Shown: positions 29,023 through 41,403 of the stretch, in pieces
How positions within the stretch are numbered: the first letter of the stretch is position 1
How the letters are laid out: each line of letters begins with the position of its first letter
Assembly (NCBI RefSeq): GCF_040054535.1
Contig: NC_090797.1
Span: 7,743,001-7,807,000 of the forward strand
DNA from: Antennarius striatus
Taxonomy: Eukaryota > Chordata > Actinopteri > Lophiiformes > Antennariidae
Reading direction: 5' to 3'
Length of the DNA stretch: 64,000 nt
Translations under genes and position numbers: made by a program
The notes under the pieces: generated by a model
Seen by the model: only the letters and a program-made list of their open reading frames with translations
What the model was told of the DNA's origin: nothing
Databases searched by the model: none

Positions 29023-29665
29023 GGAGGATTTGCAGCTTCTTGCTGCAGGAGTCTGGGAATTTCAAAGAATCAGAATGAGCAGAAGTTGATAAGGTTTTTT
29101 ATTCTCTGTAATTGCCATATAATCAGTAGTGTTAAGCACAGAAAGCCATCAATTAAATGGGTTAGTCTGAAGTGTTAAAAAATTCTGAGTTCGACAACAA
29201 ATAGGTTTTCATATTCGGCAAATTTCTTTGAACAGATCCTGCTTTTAATGTCTTATGGTCTGCTGTCCTCATAAGTATAATCATCTTTTGGGGATTTTGG
29301 CGATTTGTGGGTCATAACTGCTGCTGACCCTGCCCTTCTCTTGTTTTTGCCATCGCACCTCAGCTATCCTGGCAGCAGTGGTAGGTAAACGGGGGAACAA
29401 CAATCGATGATGACCTGTGAACCTCCAAACCCCAAAGACTGCATGGAGAATACATCAACCAGCAGAGGAAAGCCACTAACTCATTAGCATACACACAATT
29501 TACTGCTGAAGGTCTTGTTTGTTAAACTGAGCTCACCAAAAAGACAAATACTGATACACGCACACATGCAAAAATACCCGCAAAGACATGCACTGATGCA
29601 CTCATGCACACACCACATGCACACAGACACACACAAACACTAACTGTGTCAGACTGAAGTGGAAT
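29023..29665 (-). pseudogene. Orphan transporter fragment: part of exon 12 and intron 11
   Basis: 29023-29052 matches the 5' half of the last transporter exon (minus strand reads [10 protein letters not shown]), preceded by a CAG acceptor. The exon half with the stop codon is missing. The adjoining sequence up to about 29665 matches intron 11 of copy B (22444-22905), including ACAACAATCGATGATGA and CTCATGCACACACCAC. No other exon follows. It is the remnant of a further array member or of an unequal crossover between B and C. Confidence 0.75.
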
Positions 29666-29699
29666 GAATTTTTAAGAACCAATGGAAAAATTATTTTTG

Positions 29700-29806
29700 C
29701 CCAAGGACACAACGACAAGTGACTAGGGGAGCGGGAGTGGGAATCAAACCGCAGATCTTACAATCTTTGGATGACCTGCTCTACCATCAAGCCACTGCCC
29801 CCCCAA
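29700..29806 (-). repeat. SINE head fragment
   Basis: Minus strand begins with a tRNA-like A box region (GTGGCTTGATGGTAGAGC) and a B box (GGTTTGATTCC). It is the same family as 4965-5360, truncated. Confidence 0.65.
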
Positions 29807-29810
29807 ATCT

Positions 29811-30005
29811 GCTCAATGTCAATGCGGCAGTTGCGTGTTTCACAGTTCTTCAGTTTGTGATCTGTATTCTGTCTCCCGGACACTGGTATGTTGAACAAAC
29901 ACTGAACAAACCATGGCAACTTTCCCCCAACTTGTCCTGGACAGATTAGAGGCCTGACTCTCTTTCTCTATAGTATCATTTGGGATAGACCAATACAATC
30001 TAAAT
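29811..30005 (-). other. Detached piece of transporter 5' flank
   Basis: Similar to 37100-37400 upstream of copy C: GTATTCTGTCTC, GGACACTGGTATG, GAACAAACCATGGCAAC, TTAGAGGCCTGACTC and ATTTGGGATAGA follow in the same order. It supports a former gene unit between B and C. Confidence 0.6.
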
Positions 30006-30479
30006 ATTGGATATGCTGTGAGTAGGAGGCACGAAGGCACAGTGGGTAGTGTTGTGCACCTGTCTGTGTATGTACTGTATGTCTGTGGTGTCACTCCCAA
30101 CTGTAAAGAGACCCTCAAAGAGGCCTCGTCTGGACCTTGAAGAGGAGCTGCAGGAAGATCCATTAGAGGGCAGCTCTTCAATGGCAGCTCCAGGTATCTT
30201 ACCTGTGACCCTGCACAGTCTGTCCCAGCACTGTCAGAGTCAACACTTTGTCATATGTTACGCAATATTTTTGTTTGTTTGTGTGTGTTAGTGAGTACAC
30301 CTGTGGTGATGGTAACTCACTAGGGAAGAATAGTGCTATGGATTACAGTTCAGTTTTATCTAAAAAGTTTTAGACAGATTCATGTAGATCAAGGCTGGTC
30401 AATACGAATTTCCTTCCAGTAATGGTACATAACTATACTGTGTTTTTTTGATCACCACCATTGTTTACAGAGTTAAATG
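30006..30479. repeat. Intergenic with a decayed SINE-like head at about 30020-30180
   Basis: AGGCACGAAGGCACAGTGGG resembles the start of the common fish retroposon. The rest is unrecognised. Confidence 0.35.
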
Positions 30480-30891
30480 TGAGAATGAATGTGCCACAAA
30501 GCAATAAATGGCATCAAAAACCAAACACTCTTTGGTGTGTTGTCGCAAAGAAATTGAAAATTGCCTTCATTTAATTAAATATGAGTCATTTAATCTGAAG
30601 TCATTTAAACTCACCAAATTTATTGATTTATAGAAAGCTTTATGAAAAAAAAGAATTTCAGGATTAAAATATAACATGTTCAGCAGAACCGGAGGCGTTC
30701 AGGAAAAATTCAAGCAATAGAAAACAGCCACACTGGTACAGAAAAAATTCTAAGATCACTGACCAATCCCCTTTAAATCTTTCCCTTTTAAATTCATCAC
30801 AAAGTACCCCAAAAACAAAACTTTAGTAGTGATAAATGATTATAGCTCTTCTTCAGGTGGTATCCAGACAGTCTGGTAGGCTTTGAGGTCG
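30480..30891 (-). other. 3' UTR of transporter copy C
   Basis: Conserved with the 3' UTR of copy B, including TAAATGATTATAG and CAGGTGGTATCCAGA just after the stop. A minus-strand AATAAA lies at plus 30619-30624, about 270 bp after the stop codon. Confidence 0.6.
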
Positions 30892-33800
30892 TCAGTACGT
30901 CTTGATTTCCTGCTGGACCACCTCCAGGAGGATTTGCAGCTTTTTGCTGCAGGAGTCTGGGAATGTCAAAGAATCAGAATGAGAAGAAGGTTAGAAGGAC
31001 TTTCATTCTCTCTCACTGGGATAAAATTAGTGGTGTTAAGCACAGAAAACCATCTGCTAAATGGGTCATTTTTAAGTGTTAAGAAATTTGAAGTTTAAAA
31101 AACTTCTTTTAACTATTTTTGTAGTACAATTTCCTGAACAAACCAAGTGACCTCCAGAAAATGTTTCTATTTTTCCCCAATTTAGCATTTATCAACTCTC
31201 ATGGCCCTCTTACTTAACCTCAAAGGACCTGTTGTCCTTGTCCACATCCGAGGACGTTACATTGGGTTACATGACAATAACTGGGATTTCTTGCAGTGGG
31301 TGAGTAGTGCAGTGAGTAGTGCTGTTGTGTCATAGCAAGAAGAGACTGTGTTTGAGTCTTTTCTCCTTGTATGTTCTCCTTATATCTGACTGGGTTCAAA
31401 AAAATGTGCATGCATTCCTTTATCATTCATCTTCTTGAACAGCTATTTCAAATCCAGGCCATGGGTTTACTGGAACCTGTTCCAGCTGAGAGGCTGAGTC
31501 CTCACTGGATGAGTCCCCAGTTCATTGGAGGACCACACATGGACAATTTGGAGTTATCAATTCACTTAAAGTGCATGTTTTTCAAGGTTGGAGGAAACAG
31601 GAGAAAACATTTCATTGAACCGAAAATACATCGTCATCATATCATTTACATAGTGATGAAAAATGGAAGTATCAGATTTGTCTCAATTTCCAAATTTATC
31701 TAAAAAAAATGAAACACATTTTCGCTACAAAATATAATGACTCCCAAACTGTCAAAAACCTTAAAGGTCCCATATTATGCTTTTTTAATTCATGTCATTC
31801 AGCTGTCAGATGTCCAACTACATTCTATTGAAATGTCTTGCCCCAAAATGATACATGTTCCTCAATATCTTTGATTGAATATGGTTTGAATCACTTCTGT
31901 TCTGAAACTCTCTGTGTTAAGGGGCGTGGCTCCAAACTCCCTCCATCAGCAACCCCCTACCCCCTCGCGTTCATGTCTGTTTTGTTTACATGCGCCACAT
32001 GAACTCACGCACTTCCACTACCGATCATCCATTGTCTGGAACTTTTTTCCAAATATCTATTGATGCAGGAAGCCTTTGTTTTCCACTATGTATATGTACA
32101 GACTTGAAAAAAATGTGTGTGTTTTTTTTTAATGATAGGACCCCTTTAAAATTAAAAATGACACCTTTCTCACTAACAGGACAAAAGGGTTACAGACAGA
32201 AATACTGGACTATCAACTCAGGCTAGTTTGACAGGACTTACTGAAGGCACGTCTCCATCTAGACGGTAAGCAAAATTGGTTAGTGGTCAAATAATAGAAT
32301 GGGACCCCGACCAGTGTCAGAGCACAGCTCCACCCTGTGTTCCATGGGTCTGAATACAAAGACAGACCCACGATGAAGAAGCAAACCACTGTGAAAGTGA
32401 GGACAATGACCACGGGTGCCTGAAAGAAATCAAAGACAAGCAAATCAAACAGATTGTCTGTTTAGGATAAACTTCTATGGTAAATGCTGTATAGATTGAC
32501 TTGATTAAAAATACAAACCTTGAAAGGTCTTGGATGGACAGGGAAGCGATATCGATGTATGAGCATCCCTGTGGTTGCCATGGCAATGAACAACCAGCGA
32601 GAAAAGGAGGCAAAGTTGATGAGCTGGTATATCTCTCCGGTGGTTAAGAACAACACTGTCAAGGGGTACTGGAAACAGAAAACAGCTAAATAACGACTGT
32701 AATTCATACTCAACATTAATACTTTTATTTGTAAAATTGATTATTTTGCACCCGAGCCATAAACATCATTGATCACAGGACGCTCCCTGGAGAGGGACAT
32801 CTACTCTTTGTGCAGATGTCTCACCCCCTCAGTGGCCAACCCTTTCTACTCTAAGGCCACCATCCTCCACATCGTCCAGAAACACTGCAGATTTTGTTTT
32901 TTTGGAAGTCGTAGGCTCTTCTTCTGTCTCCTCATTGGGCCTTTTCCCCTTTCCAAAGAAGCTCGCCAAAGATGTCTGTTTTTTTACTCATTTTTGCTAG
33001 CTTGTGGGTTTACCCTTTTGGGTAACGACTGTTAATCCATCACGTGACCGAGATCCATCAAGTGGCACAGACGCACGCCTTCGTCTATGCGACATTCCGC
33101 ACAGAAGTTACTTTTCAAATAAGATACCTTTAGACTGACAATCAATTGAAAAAAAAATTTAATTTAAACATTCTGTACTGGTCTTGACCTAGTGCTTGCG
33201 AACCACTGTTTTAGGGTGTAAGGTGTAGGTTACATTACCATTAACAGCACAGCAGGTAAGGGAGTTTTACTCCGGATATGAATCATAGAAAAGATTGGAG
33301 GCAAGTGACCCTCTCTGGCTCCCACAAACATCATCCTGTAAAACAAACACGAGAGTCACATCCTTATTTTCAGGCTTTTGAATGAAATGTATCATGTTTC
33401 TGTGACCACATTACCTGGGTGCACCAAAAATGCTGACATTAATTGTTCCAAGGCAGGACAAGGCCACAAGAATGGGAATCACAGATGCTATACTATGAAG
33501 GGCACGGTTTGCAAATGTCTGCAGACATGATATTTAACCAAATTGTAATACAATTAATTTCTTGGATTTTCCCCAGGATTTCTGTTTCTTCAGTCACCCT
33601 TTCAATGTACAGTAGTACCTTGAGATACAATACAAGTTTTTTTGCGAGACATGCCATCACCCTATCCATAGTTTTGTTCGAGATACGAGTAGAAATCCAA
33701 GTTAAGAGTCATGCTTTAGGGCACCACTGTTAGATCGTGGATGGATATCAGCTGAGACTGCATCTGATTCTTTACCACATGTAGCCTGAATAAAGATGTA

Positions 33801-36664
33801 GCTCGTGTGTGCTTGTGACTTTTACGTGTCTTTACATATTTTATCATCTAGACATCTATTGATTTTTTCCCCCCACTTCTCCCACTAATTAGGTCACGTG
33901 GGTGCTGGAGCCTACCCCAGCAGACTACAGGTGAGAGGCGGAGGAAACTCCAGACACATTGCCAGTGCATCGTAGACTTTGATTACATTGGTGCGTTTAA
34001 TTAACTATACACATAATTTACGGAGTTTGGGGCTTTTTTACAAGGCTGACATGGATCAAAATTATTTTAGATAATTTAAATGAGGAAAATTCTTTTGCGA
34101 TACAAGCAGATTGACTTACAAGCTCAATCGCAGAATGAATCAAATTGGTATCTCAAGGTGTTACTGTACGGAAAATCACAAATCCACATCTCTCTGACAC
34201 AGACACAGAGATGAAGAAAAATGTTTCATATTCACCCCTTTCATCATCTTTTCTTTTTTAAAATTAATTAAATATAAAAAAAATAATACCACAGCCACAG
34301 CGTCAGACTGCAGCAGCTCAGCCGGCGTCATCATGGTGTAGTACGACATGTTAACAAGTACATAAAAAACTGTCACTGTCACCATGGAGATGATTATTGC
34401 CAGTGGGAAGGTTCTGACATGATCGGAAACAAATAGGAAAATTTACCAGAATGTAGTATGTAGTATAATGAGAAAAAATAACACTGACTGGAGAGTAAAC
34501 TAATTATTGATACCTGTTGGGGTTTTTAACTTCTTCTGTAATGCTATTCAGTGAAAACCTACAGGAAAAAGAAAAAGACAATGAGACTCTTTGAATTCCA
34601 ACCAGAATTCCCAATGACATAATTATTACTTACCATCCACCAAAAGCATAAAGTCCATTATAGAAGGCCAGTGGCAACTTGTCCAATGTTATTACGTCAA
34701 GCTCAAAACCATTCTGGAAATTGTCTGTTTTTCCTAAAAAGAAGATTTATTCACAGAGTAGCTGAGCATTATCTAACGATTAATATAAATCTAAACTTAA
34801 TAATAATTTATTTATTCACAGGGTAGCTGAGTGTTATCTACAAATGAATCATGATTGTACCTTAATAATAATTTACAGTCTCTCACCTTTAGCCAGTGCA
34901 ATGACACCAGGAACGATGATGAGGACAAGAGCAAACATCTTAATGACAGTCAGGAGGACCTGGATTCGTGTGGCCATGGTCACACTCCAGCAGTTGACTG
35001 CCACGACAAAAGCTACAAGCAGTGAAAAACAAATAACTGGTAAAACTGAGGTTCATGAATGGTCAAGTTGCACTGCACAGACGTGTTTGAGTGGTATAAT
35101 AATGTTGTGAATGGACAGAGGAAGTATAAAGCCACTCACTCACTGCGAGGATGCTGATGAGTTTAACCAGCACCGTGGGAGTGGTGCATGGTGCAAAGAA
35201 TGGCTCCACCACATAGTGACCAAAAGCCAAGGACAAGTAGGAATTCACAGCTGGTCTGGAAACATTAAATGTGGTAGGTTTTGACTTTCAATCAGGTAAA
35301 ATAGAAGAGGTGAAAATAACAAACCTGATAATAATGAATTCATCCCAAAGTCGCAAAAAGGCAGGCAGTGGTCCCAGTGTCTCCAGTAGATAAGTGTAGT
35401 GGCTCCCTGATTTTGTAAAAGTGGTACCTAGTTCAGCGTAGCACAGGGCCCCTAATGAAACAAGACACATGAAACAAGACTCCCCTTTCAGTCCATTACT
35501 GTGACTCAAAGGGGAGTTACCATATATACAGTATTTCCACACCTTATGAAAGAATAAGCAACTTGCTAGTGTCCATGACAGAGGGTTTGGAGGTGTTGAA
35601 CACTAATCTGACAAGTACAACAGTGCTATCAACTCACAAGATAAGATGCTAACCATTGACATAATTAGTAACATTTTCAATAAATACTTGTCAGCTAAAA
35701 TTTTCCTTTTCAGTATTCAGGTAAAAATGCCAATTTTTTTCATATCTATATTTTTGCAAATGTATTTGTACTAATTGATATTACCCCTTAACTTTCTAGA
35801 GTACCATGCAGGACACATTATTTTCTGTGTTGATCATAACTTTTTTCAGATTATGTCAAATCCCAAGGTGAAATTCATGAGATTGCTGTCATCTTAAACA
35901 CATCCAAATTATCATCATGGTGCACAATCATGTGCTGATGATTGTGTACGATGAAACCACATGTTGCATTTGTTTCTTGGTGTTCCTCGTAAAAAATGAT
36001 CATTCTGCTGAAGAGGATTATAAATCTAGTACATTGCATCTATCATGTAATGTAGATGTAATGTGTTGGATAAATTACATCTATTATGAAATGTAGTAGA
36101 GTTTTATCTTTTTACCATCTGAAGTTATTGTGAATATTTTTAGTTCTGAACATGTGTTTCTGCTGGTCTTGGCTAGTTATTTTTGACAGGGAACATGAAT
36201 GGCTTGTTTGTTTCTTGTAATTGTATTTGATTATTATTTATCACATTATTTACTTTCAGTTGTATCCATAAAAAGACTAAACAAATTTTGGTGAGTAACC
36301 AAATATGAAGTTGATCTAAAAATGAATTTGATAGATACATTTACTATTATACGTAAAAATTACTTGACATATAAAATAACCAAAAAAAATAATAATGATA
36401 GATTAAGTTAAAGCGACAAATCATGCCACTCAGCATCTCACCAAACATGGAGAGGATCCCACACAGAGCCCACACCAGCAGAGAGAGCCCCATGCTGCCG
36501 CTGTTCATCAGGACTCCTTTAGGTGCGATGAAGATCCCGCTGCCCACCACTGAGCCAAAGATGAATGCAGTCGCAGACACCATGTTGATCTCTCTCCGAA
36601 GGTACACCACCTCATCATCCCTCTCCTTCTCTTCACCATGTTTAACTTTTTGTATCCTCTTCAT
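30892..36664 (-). CDS. SLC7A11 (xCT)-like amino-acid exchanger light chain, copy C
   Basis: Exons: 36664-36442, 35451-35325, 35255-35140, 35012-34887, 34733-34634, 34558-34514, 34413-34290, 33518-33415, 33335-33239, 32668-32519, 32419-32242, 30956-30892 (stop 30894-30892). The sum is 1455 bp, 484 codons. Starts [12 protein letters not shown]. It keeps [49 protein letters not shown] with the heavy-chain Cys, the Arg in SFSRWLF and [10 protein letters not shown]8 reads [17 protein letters not shown], sharing NVS with B. Exons 2, 4 and 6 are nearly identical to copy A, whereas exons 1 and 3 are closer to B. Intron 11 carries a TTAA-flanked MITE, intron 7 a Tc1/mariner-type MITE, and intron 4 a tandem duplication. 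Role inferred as for copies A and B. Confidence 0.93.
31260..31620 (+). repeat. Decayed tRNA-type SINE in intron 11 of copy C
   Basis: Segments AGTGAGTAGTGCTGTTGTG, CAGCTGAGAGGCTGAG, CAATTTGGAGTTATCAATT and GGAGGAAACAGGAGAA follow the order of a common fish retroposon. Its 3' end lacks the usual GGAT run. Confidence 0.6.
31765..32145. mobile_element. TTAA-flanked MITE in intron 11 of copy C
   Basis: Bounded by TTAA at 31761-31764 and 32146-32149. Ends are imperfectly inverted: AGGTCCCATATTATGC on the left and AATGATAGGACCCCT on the right. It is 381 bp with no coding sequence. It is absent from intron 11 of A and B, so it inserted after duplication. The TTAA target suggests piggyBac-type mobilisation. 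Confidence 0.7.
33610..34166. mobile_element. Tc1/mariner-type MITE in intron 7 of copy C
   Basis: Flanked by TA at 33608-33609 and 34167-34168. The ends CAGTAGTACCTTGAGATAC and, read inward from the right, CAGTAACACCTTGAGATAC are inverted with two differences. Inside (33880-33975) is a piece of the common SINE-like repeat, with GTGCTGGAGCCTACCCCAGC. No transposase is present. Confidence 0.75.
34745..34882. repeat. Tandem duplication in intron 4 of copy C
   Basis: ATTCACAG-GTAGCTGAG-TTATCTA-CTTAATAATAATTTA occurs twice. The second unit is almost identical to intron 4 of A and B; the first is diverged. A and B have one unit only. Confidence 0.75.
35480..35650. repeat. Dispersed repeat in intron 1 of copy C
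   Basis: GTGACTCAAAGGGGAGTTAC and the following ATATACAGTATTTCCAC match 16950-16980. It has the same relative position as in copy B. Confidence 0.5.
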
Positions 36665-37440
36665 TTCTCAGTGACCGTATTTTCCAGTTCTTCACCTTCA
36701 ACTGACTACATTTTCTTGTTTTGCTTATTTGACTTATATACATATAAATTAAAGTGGTACCCTCCAGACGCAAATTACACACATAGGCCACATGAAGCAG
36801 TACTGTGCAATTTGCTTTTTGTCCCGCAACTGTGTTTGTTTTGCAGTTCACTTTACATTTAATGTAACTCAACCTGTTTGAGTTTCCCTCTTTGCATTTG
36901 TCAGACACTATTTTGTGATGTCATATGTCATGTATCCAGACCTCTTAATGAACATGGACAATGTTGCACTTTCTGCAGTCACTGAGTAAACCTTATGATG
37001 TCTGAAGCAACACATACAACACTGAACACTGAAGCTCAAACTTCTTGATATAGGAACAGATAATGTCAATAATATTACCTACAGTATTTGGTCTCCTTTT
37101 AACAGCTGGTCAATGCCAAAACAGCCGCTGTATTTTTCAATTCTTCAGGTGGTGAATCGTATTCTGTCTCTTGGATGCTGGTATGATGAGTGAACATTGA
37201 ACAAACCAAGGCAACCCCCCACCCCACCAAACTTTTCCTGGAAATTTTCTTCCCTCGTTATTCAACCCCCTCTATTCTGAACTGGGAACAAAGTGGACAA
37301 AGTTACATCCAATTAGTGCAGGTTAGAGGCATGACTCTTTTTTCTTTATTGTACCATTCAGGATGGAATAAAGTAATCTGACTAATGGATTGATACTATA
37401 ACATCAAAATATAGGATTTGTGGTCATTTGTAAAATAAGT
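36665..37440 (-). promoter_or_regulatory. 5' flank of transporter copy C
   Basis: Uninterrupted flank similar to both sides of the piggyBac insertion above copy A and to 29811-30005. It contains TGATGTCA at 36916-36923 (ATF/CREB-like), about 252 bp from the ATG. The first exon or exons of the mRNA may start here; no start site can be placed. Confidence 0.4.
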
Positions 37441-37473
37441 TGTGAGTAGACAGCACTGTGGAATTGACCGTAG

Positions 37474-37582
<109 letters not shown>

Positions 37583-37727
37583 GAGAGTGGTGAGAAGTTG
37601 AAAAATATGAAGAAGCTGAACAGCCTCATAGCCTCAAAATGCATGAGTCAAAAATGCGCAGGGAATAAGTTATTTGGCGCATGAGAGCTGAGCTGGATAT
37701 ACAGGATTTATAAGGTTAAAGGACAAT

Positions 37728-37762
37728 CTAATAAAACACTGTTCGTAACAGTGTTTTATTAG
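37728..37762. repeat. Perfect hairpin, 16-bp arms and 3-nt loop
   Basis: CTAATAAAACACTGTT (37728-37743) is followed by CGT and its exact reverse complement (37747-37762). Confidence 0.95.
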
Positions 37763-37784
37763 TGTGTGAGTGGCTGTTTGTCTT

Positions 37785-37940
37785 TCATCGCAGTGAACTC
37801 TGCCTAAAGCCTGTAGTCAGCTGAGATAGGCTTCAGCAACACACGTTACCCGCAAGGTGGAAAAGCAGCCAAACACAAGACAAATACTGTGACAGGACAG
37901 TATTTGGGTGGGTGGATGGATTGATGGATGAATGTCATGA
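37785..37940 (+). repeat. Decayed SINE-like repeat tail
   Basis: CTGTAGTCAGCTGAGATAGG followed by a GGATGGATTGATGGATGAATG end. Same family as 24390-24510. Confidence 0.6.
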
Positions 37941-38164
37941 GTGTAAAATGCTTTAGCATCAGTGCCTACAAGTCATCACATAGCATTCCTCACATAGCGC
38001 ATTCCTTTTTCAACATTCATTATGTCATACACGTCTTGAAACGCAACTCTTTCAAGTGAAACACAAAGCAAGAATATTCACAGTTGTGCTCAGTATGTAT
38101 AGACAACACTGTTCACCAAAAACTTGACCTACTCTGCTAAGTAAGAAATCTAATTCATCCTATT

Positions 38165-38700
38165 TATTTATTTTATTCATTTATTTAACAGGGACCTTGC
38201 ACAACAAATGTGTTACACAGGCCGGAGATAGCTTAGAGCTAATTCTCATCTGTAGTCCCTTGGCAAATGCAGAAATACATCAGGTTTATGAAAATCAAAC
38301 TATCAAAACAAGGTAAACCAACATTAAGCTCTAGTGATCACAGCTCTGACTGTCCTTCAGCCACTTTTTTACGTTAAGTTTAAACTGATGTAGAGTATCA
38401 GACTCTCAAACATATAACGGCAGTGAGTTCCACATCCCAGCAGCTAGGACTGAGAAACAGTTTTGGCCAAATGCAGAGGACCTAAAGTTGGTCTAACATT
38501 GGTTTCATCACGATTTTACAAAAGCCTTCAGGGGTGGTGGTGCCAGATTATACAAGATCTTATAGACTAAATTTACATTATAAAAGAAAATGACTGAGCG
38601 GTTGAACCATAAGCACTACCGTGGGGCTATCATGAAATGTCTGACCTATTGTAAACACTGCTCTTTGCTTTTGGACTTCAGGCAGTAAGTGTTCACTCTG
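38165..38700. repeat. Decayed retroposon 3' region
   Basis: It starts with a TTTATTTATTTTATTCATTT run and AACAGGGACCTTGCACAAC, then CTCATCTGTAGTCC. Further on are GAGTTCCACATCCCAGCAGC and ATTATACAAGATCTTATAGAC. The pattern fits the end of a common fish LINE or SINE family read on the minus strand. Confidence 0.5.
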
Positions 38701-39566
38701 TGTATATGCCTTGTGCTTATTAACAACCCCATCTCACTCCTGGTGGAGCCTATTGACATGGATTATTACCCCGCTGATAATGTTCAGGGTTATCTGGAAC
38801 GACATCTTTTGTTGTTGTGCGTGAAATTTTGCATTACATCTAGACAGTATGTCTTTTCAGGTTGCAATTCATTCAGTCCCATCGGCCATTGGATTTAATA
38901 TCCACTCATTATTGCTCAGGTACAAAATTGGCTTCCTCCTAAGAATCCTGGAACTCTGTGAATATTACTCTATAATTTGTGCAAAGCCAGTATATTCTGT
39001 GTATTTCACACGTGCTTTAATGCATTTGCTTGCTCTCTCATCAATTTCAGGTCAAGTGAACGGGTGTAGTTGCCCAATGACTCGTCCATCAAGGTCAAAA
39101 GTGTTTGTCATGGTATATGCTATCCTGTGTTCAATCTCTCAAATTAGACGTTGGTCAGGATCAGTGTACACATCTGGAAGTGTATGCCAGGTGTGTATCT
39201 CATATCTTCTGCTCTTTTGTCACTTTGTGTTCTCTCTCTTTCCCTGTTCACAGAAATACCTGCGCTTGGATTCCTCCCACTCACTGCTCCTCTTCTGTGT
39301 TTGCTCGTTTTTATCTTTTCACTTTTTACCTTCTCTTCATTGTAGTTTGTCTTATGAAGTACTTTACTGTTTGCTTTTGATTTCAGTTCAGTTATGACTC
39401 ACCTACTCTCCCACTAATGCTTAATTTCTGTTTACAGACTTTCCTAACTGTCAGTATTGACTGACAGCAGAACAGGTAAGACCCGATGTATACTGCAGAG
39501 CAAGACCATGGCACTCAGAGTCTGACATTTGTGGTTTTTACTGACTTTTTCACGCTTGACTTTGTG
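38701..39566. other. Intergenic, nothing recognised
   Basis: The 182-codon open frame 38849-39397 is hydrophobic and T-rich, but has no recognisable family or splice context. Confidence 0.4.
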
Positions 39567-39603
39567 ACACGCACGCACGCACGCACGCACGCACGCTCGC
39601 ACG

Positions 39604-39650
<47 letters not shown>

Positions 39651-39656
39651 ACACAC
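39567..39656. repeat. (GCAC)n/(AC)n microsatellite
   Basis: Counterpart of 20756-20793 in the duplicated block. Confidence 0.97.
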
Positions 39657-39959
39657 CTCAGCAAGTGGTTTCTTAATTTATAATAGAGCCTCTAAATTGC
39701 AAAAGATATAGCAGAAATGGTTTTGCCCTCATCTGTTCGTTCTCTGAAAAAAGAAACAAGTCACTAACAATCTGGCAAAGAACTGAATGCTGGACAGAAT
39801 ATTTGTAGTGTAGAGTTTGGATGATCAGCAGATGGCTGAGCAACACAGGTGACAAGACTGAGCTGATTTCATACACGTGTGTGAAGAAGCCTCTGGGAAG
39901 GACAGGAGATGTTAATAACAGAAACACTCATGTGGGTGAAATAAATGAATGGATTCAAT

Positions 39960-40140
39960 TATGAATTACATTCATAATTTTCATGGCAGTGTACATATTG
40001 ATCCAGCTGATATTTTTCTGTTTGACTGGCAGAGGGAGTTGAATTTGTAGTCCTACTGAACAATAATTTAGTCAAAGCAGGAGGCACTTTGTTTTATTTC
40101 CAGAAGATGGCGACCTAATCTCACAATCATTCATTAGAGT
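39960..40140. other. Duplicated block upstream of copy C
   Basis: Matches about 20930-21060. It contains CTGGCAGAGGGAGTT (40026-40040) and AAGATGGCG (40104-40112), which resemble CTCF and YY1 sites. Confidence 0.45.
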
Positions 40141-41372
40141 TTTGTGTCCCTTCCCTTTCCTTTCTGTTCATGATAAGGTCAAGGAACATTTTGAAATCCA
40201 TGGGCATGTTTTTTAACCCCTATATTCAATATTCTAAAGGATAACACATGCAGGAGCTATAATGCTAACCACAGTTTATTTTCACTGCAAGTTTACATAC
40301 AAAATACATATAGAATTCAATTATTAAACAGTTGCAATTTATATACACCCAATTGTGGCATTTTTTGGGAACTTAACATAAAAACACAATAGCAAAGGTT
40401 ATAGGAAATATATAACAAGATAAAACACACTTTCACTCTTCCTAAAGGCAAACAAAGGAGAAAAGAGTAATCTGCCTGCCCTTGGAAACCAGCTGAGGTC
40501 TTTGCATAAATGGGACATTACAAATCCTATTGTCACATATGTGTGTACCCCTGTCCAGGGAATTAATTAACCTTCACACACTTTACACAACCACACACTC
40601 AACATACCACACATACACAGAATATATGCATATAATCAGCACTCATGAGCCTACAGTGACTTGGAAACATTGGTAAACGTGTGTTAGTACCAAGACTTAA
40701 AAAACAAAACATTATACATATGTAATTAATTACCATTACACAGATATGCTGCATGTAAAAAAGTTCTAAAAAAATCCTGACACTGATTTCTTATTTTGTT
40801 TATTTGTTGTTTTATACTGTAATTGTACACAAACAGAAATAATGGATATAAATATAAAAAATGTTAGCCTAAATAATAAAAGTGTAAAAAGTCCATTTTG
40901 ACACAGTGTATTTAGAAGTCCTTCACCCTTTGGGCCATTTCAAACTTTCTAACCCTACCTTGAATAAATATTTAGTTACTCGGGTAAAACTATTTTTTTA
41001 TTGGTGCTTTCATAAAATAATTTTCAAAAATCAAAATCCAGTGACAGAAAAACATAAAGCGCATAGATTGTGATGTGAATTGTCACAGATGATGCAGTCT
41101 TGAATACTGCTTACTGCAATCAGGTGAAGCATCACAACCCAGTGGTTACTGGCCCTCTGGCGCATGTACATGCACTACAATAGATGACATCCATTACAAG
41201 TGATGGATGCTGAGTGATGCTACATAAATAAAACCAACTGAGAAGTAAAGGTAACAGCTACGTGCTAGAGTTCGCTGTTTAATTAAGTGGCTTGCAATGT
41301 AGTCTGAAATTGCACAAGCCACGATGTGCTGCTGTTCGATCATGCACTTGTGTGTTTGGCTGCCCTGGATTG
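40141..41372. other. Intergenic, nothing recognised
   Basis: AT-rich with no coding exon. Minus-strand AATAAA-like signals exist near 40267 but no gene is seen to use them. Confidence 0.4.
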
Positions 41373-41403
41373 TTGCTTGTTAAGGCTGGACCTTAACAAG
41401 CAA
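41373..41403. repeat. Perfect hairpin, 13-bp arms and 5-nt loop
   Basis: TTGCTTGTTAAGG at 41373-41385, loop CTGGA, exact reverse complement at 41391-41403. Confidence 0.93.

Noticed and set aside
38849..39397. 182-codon frame
   Set aside because: T-rich, no recognised domain, no supporting splice sites. Overlapping frames are equally open.
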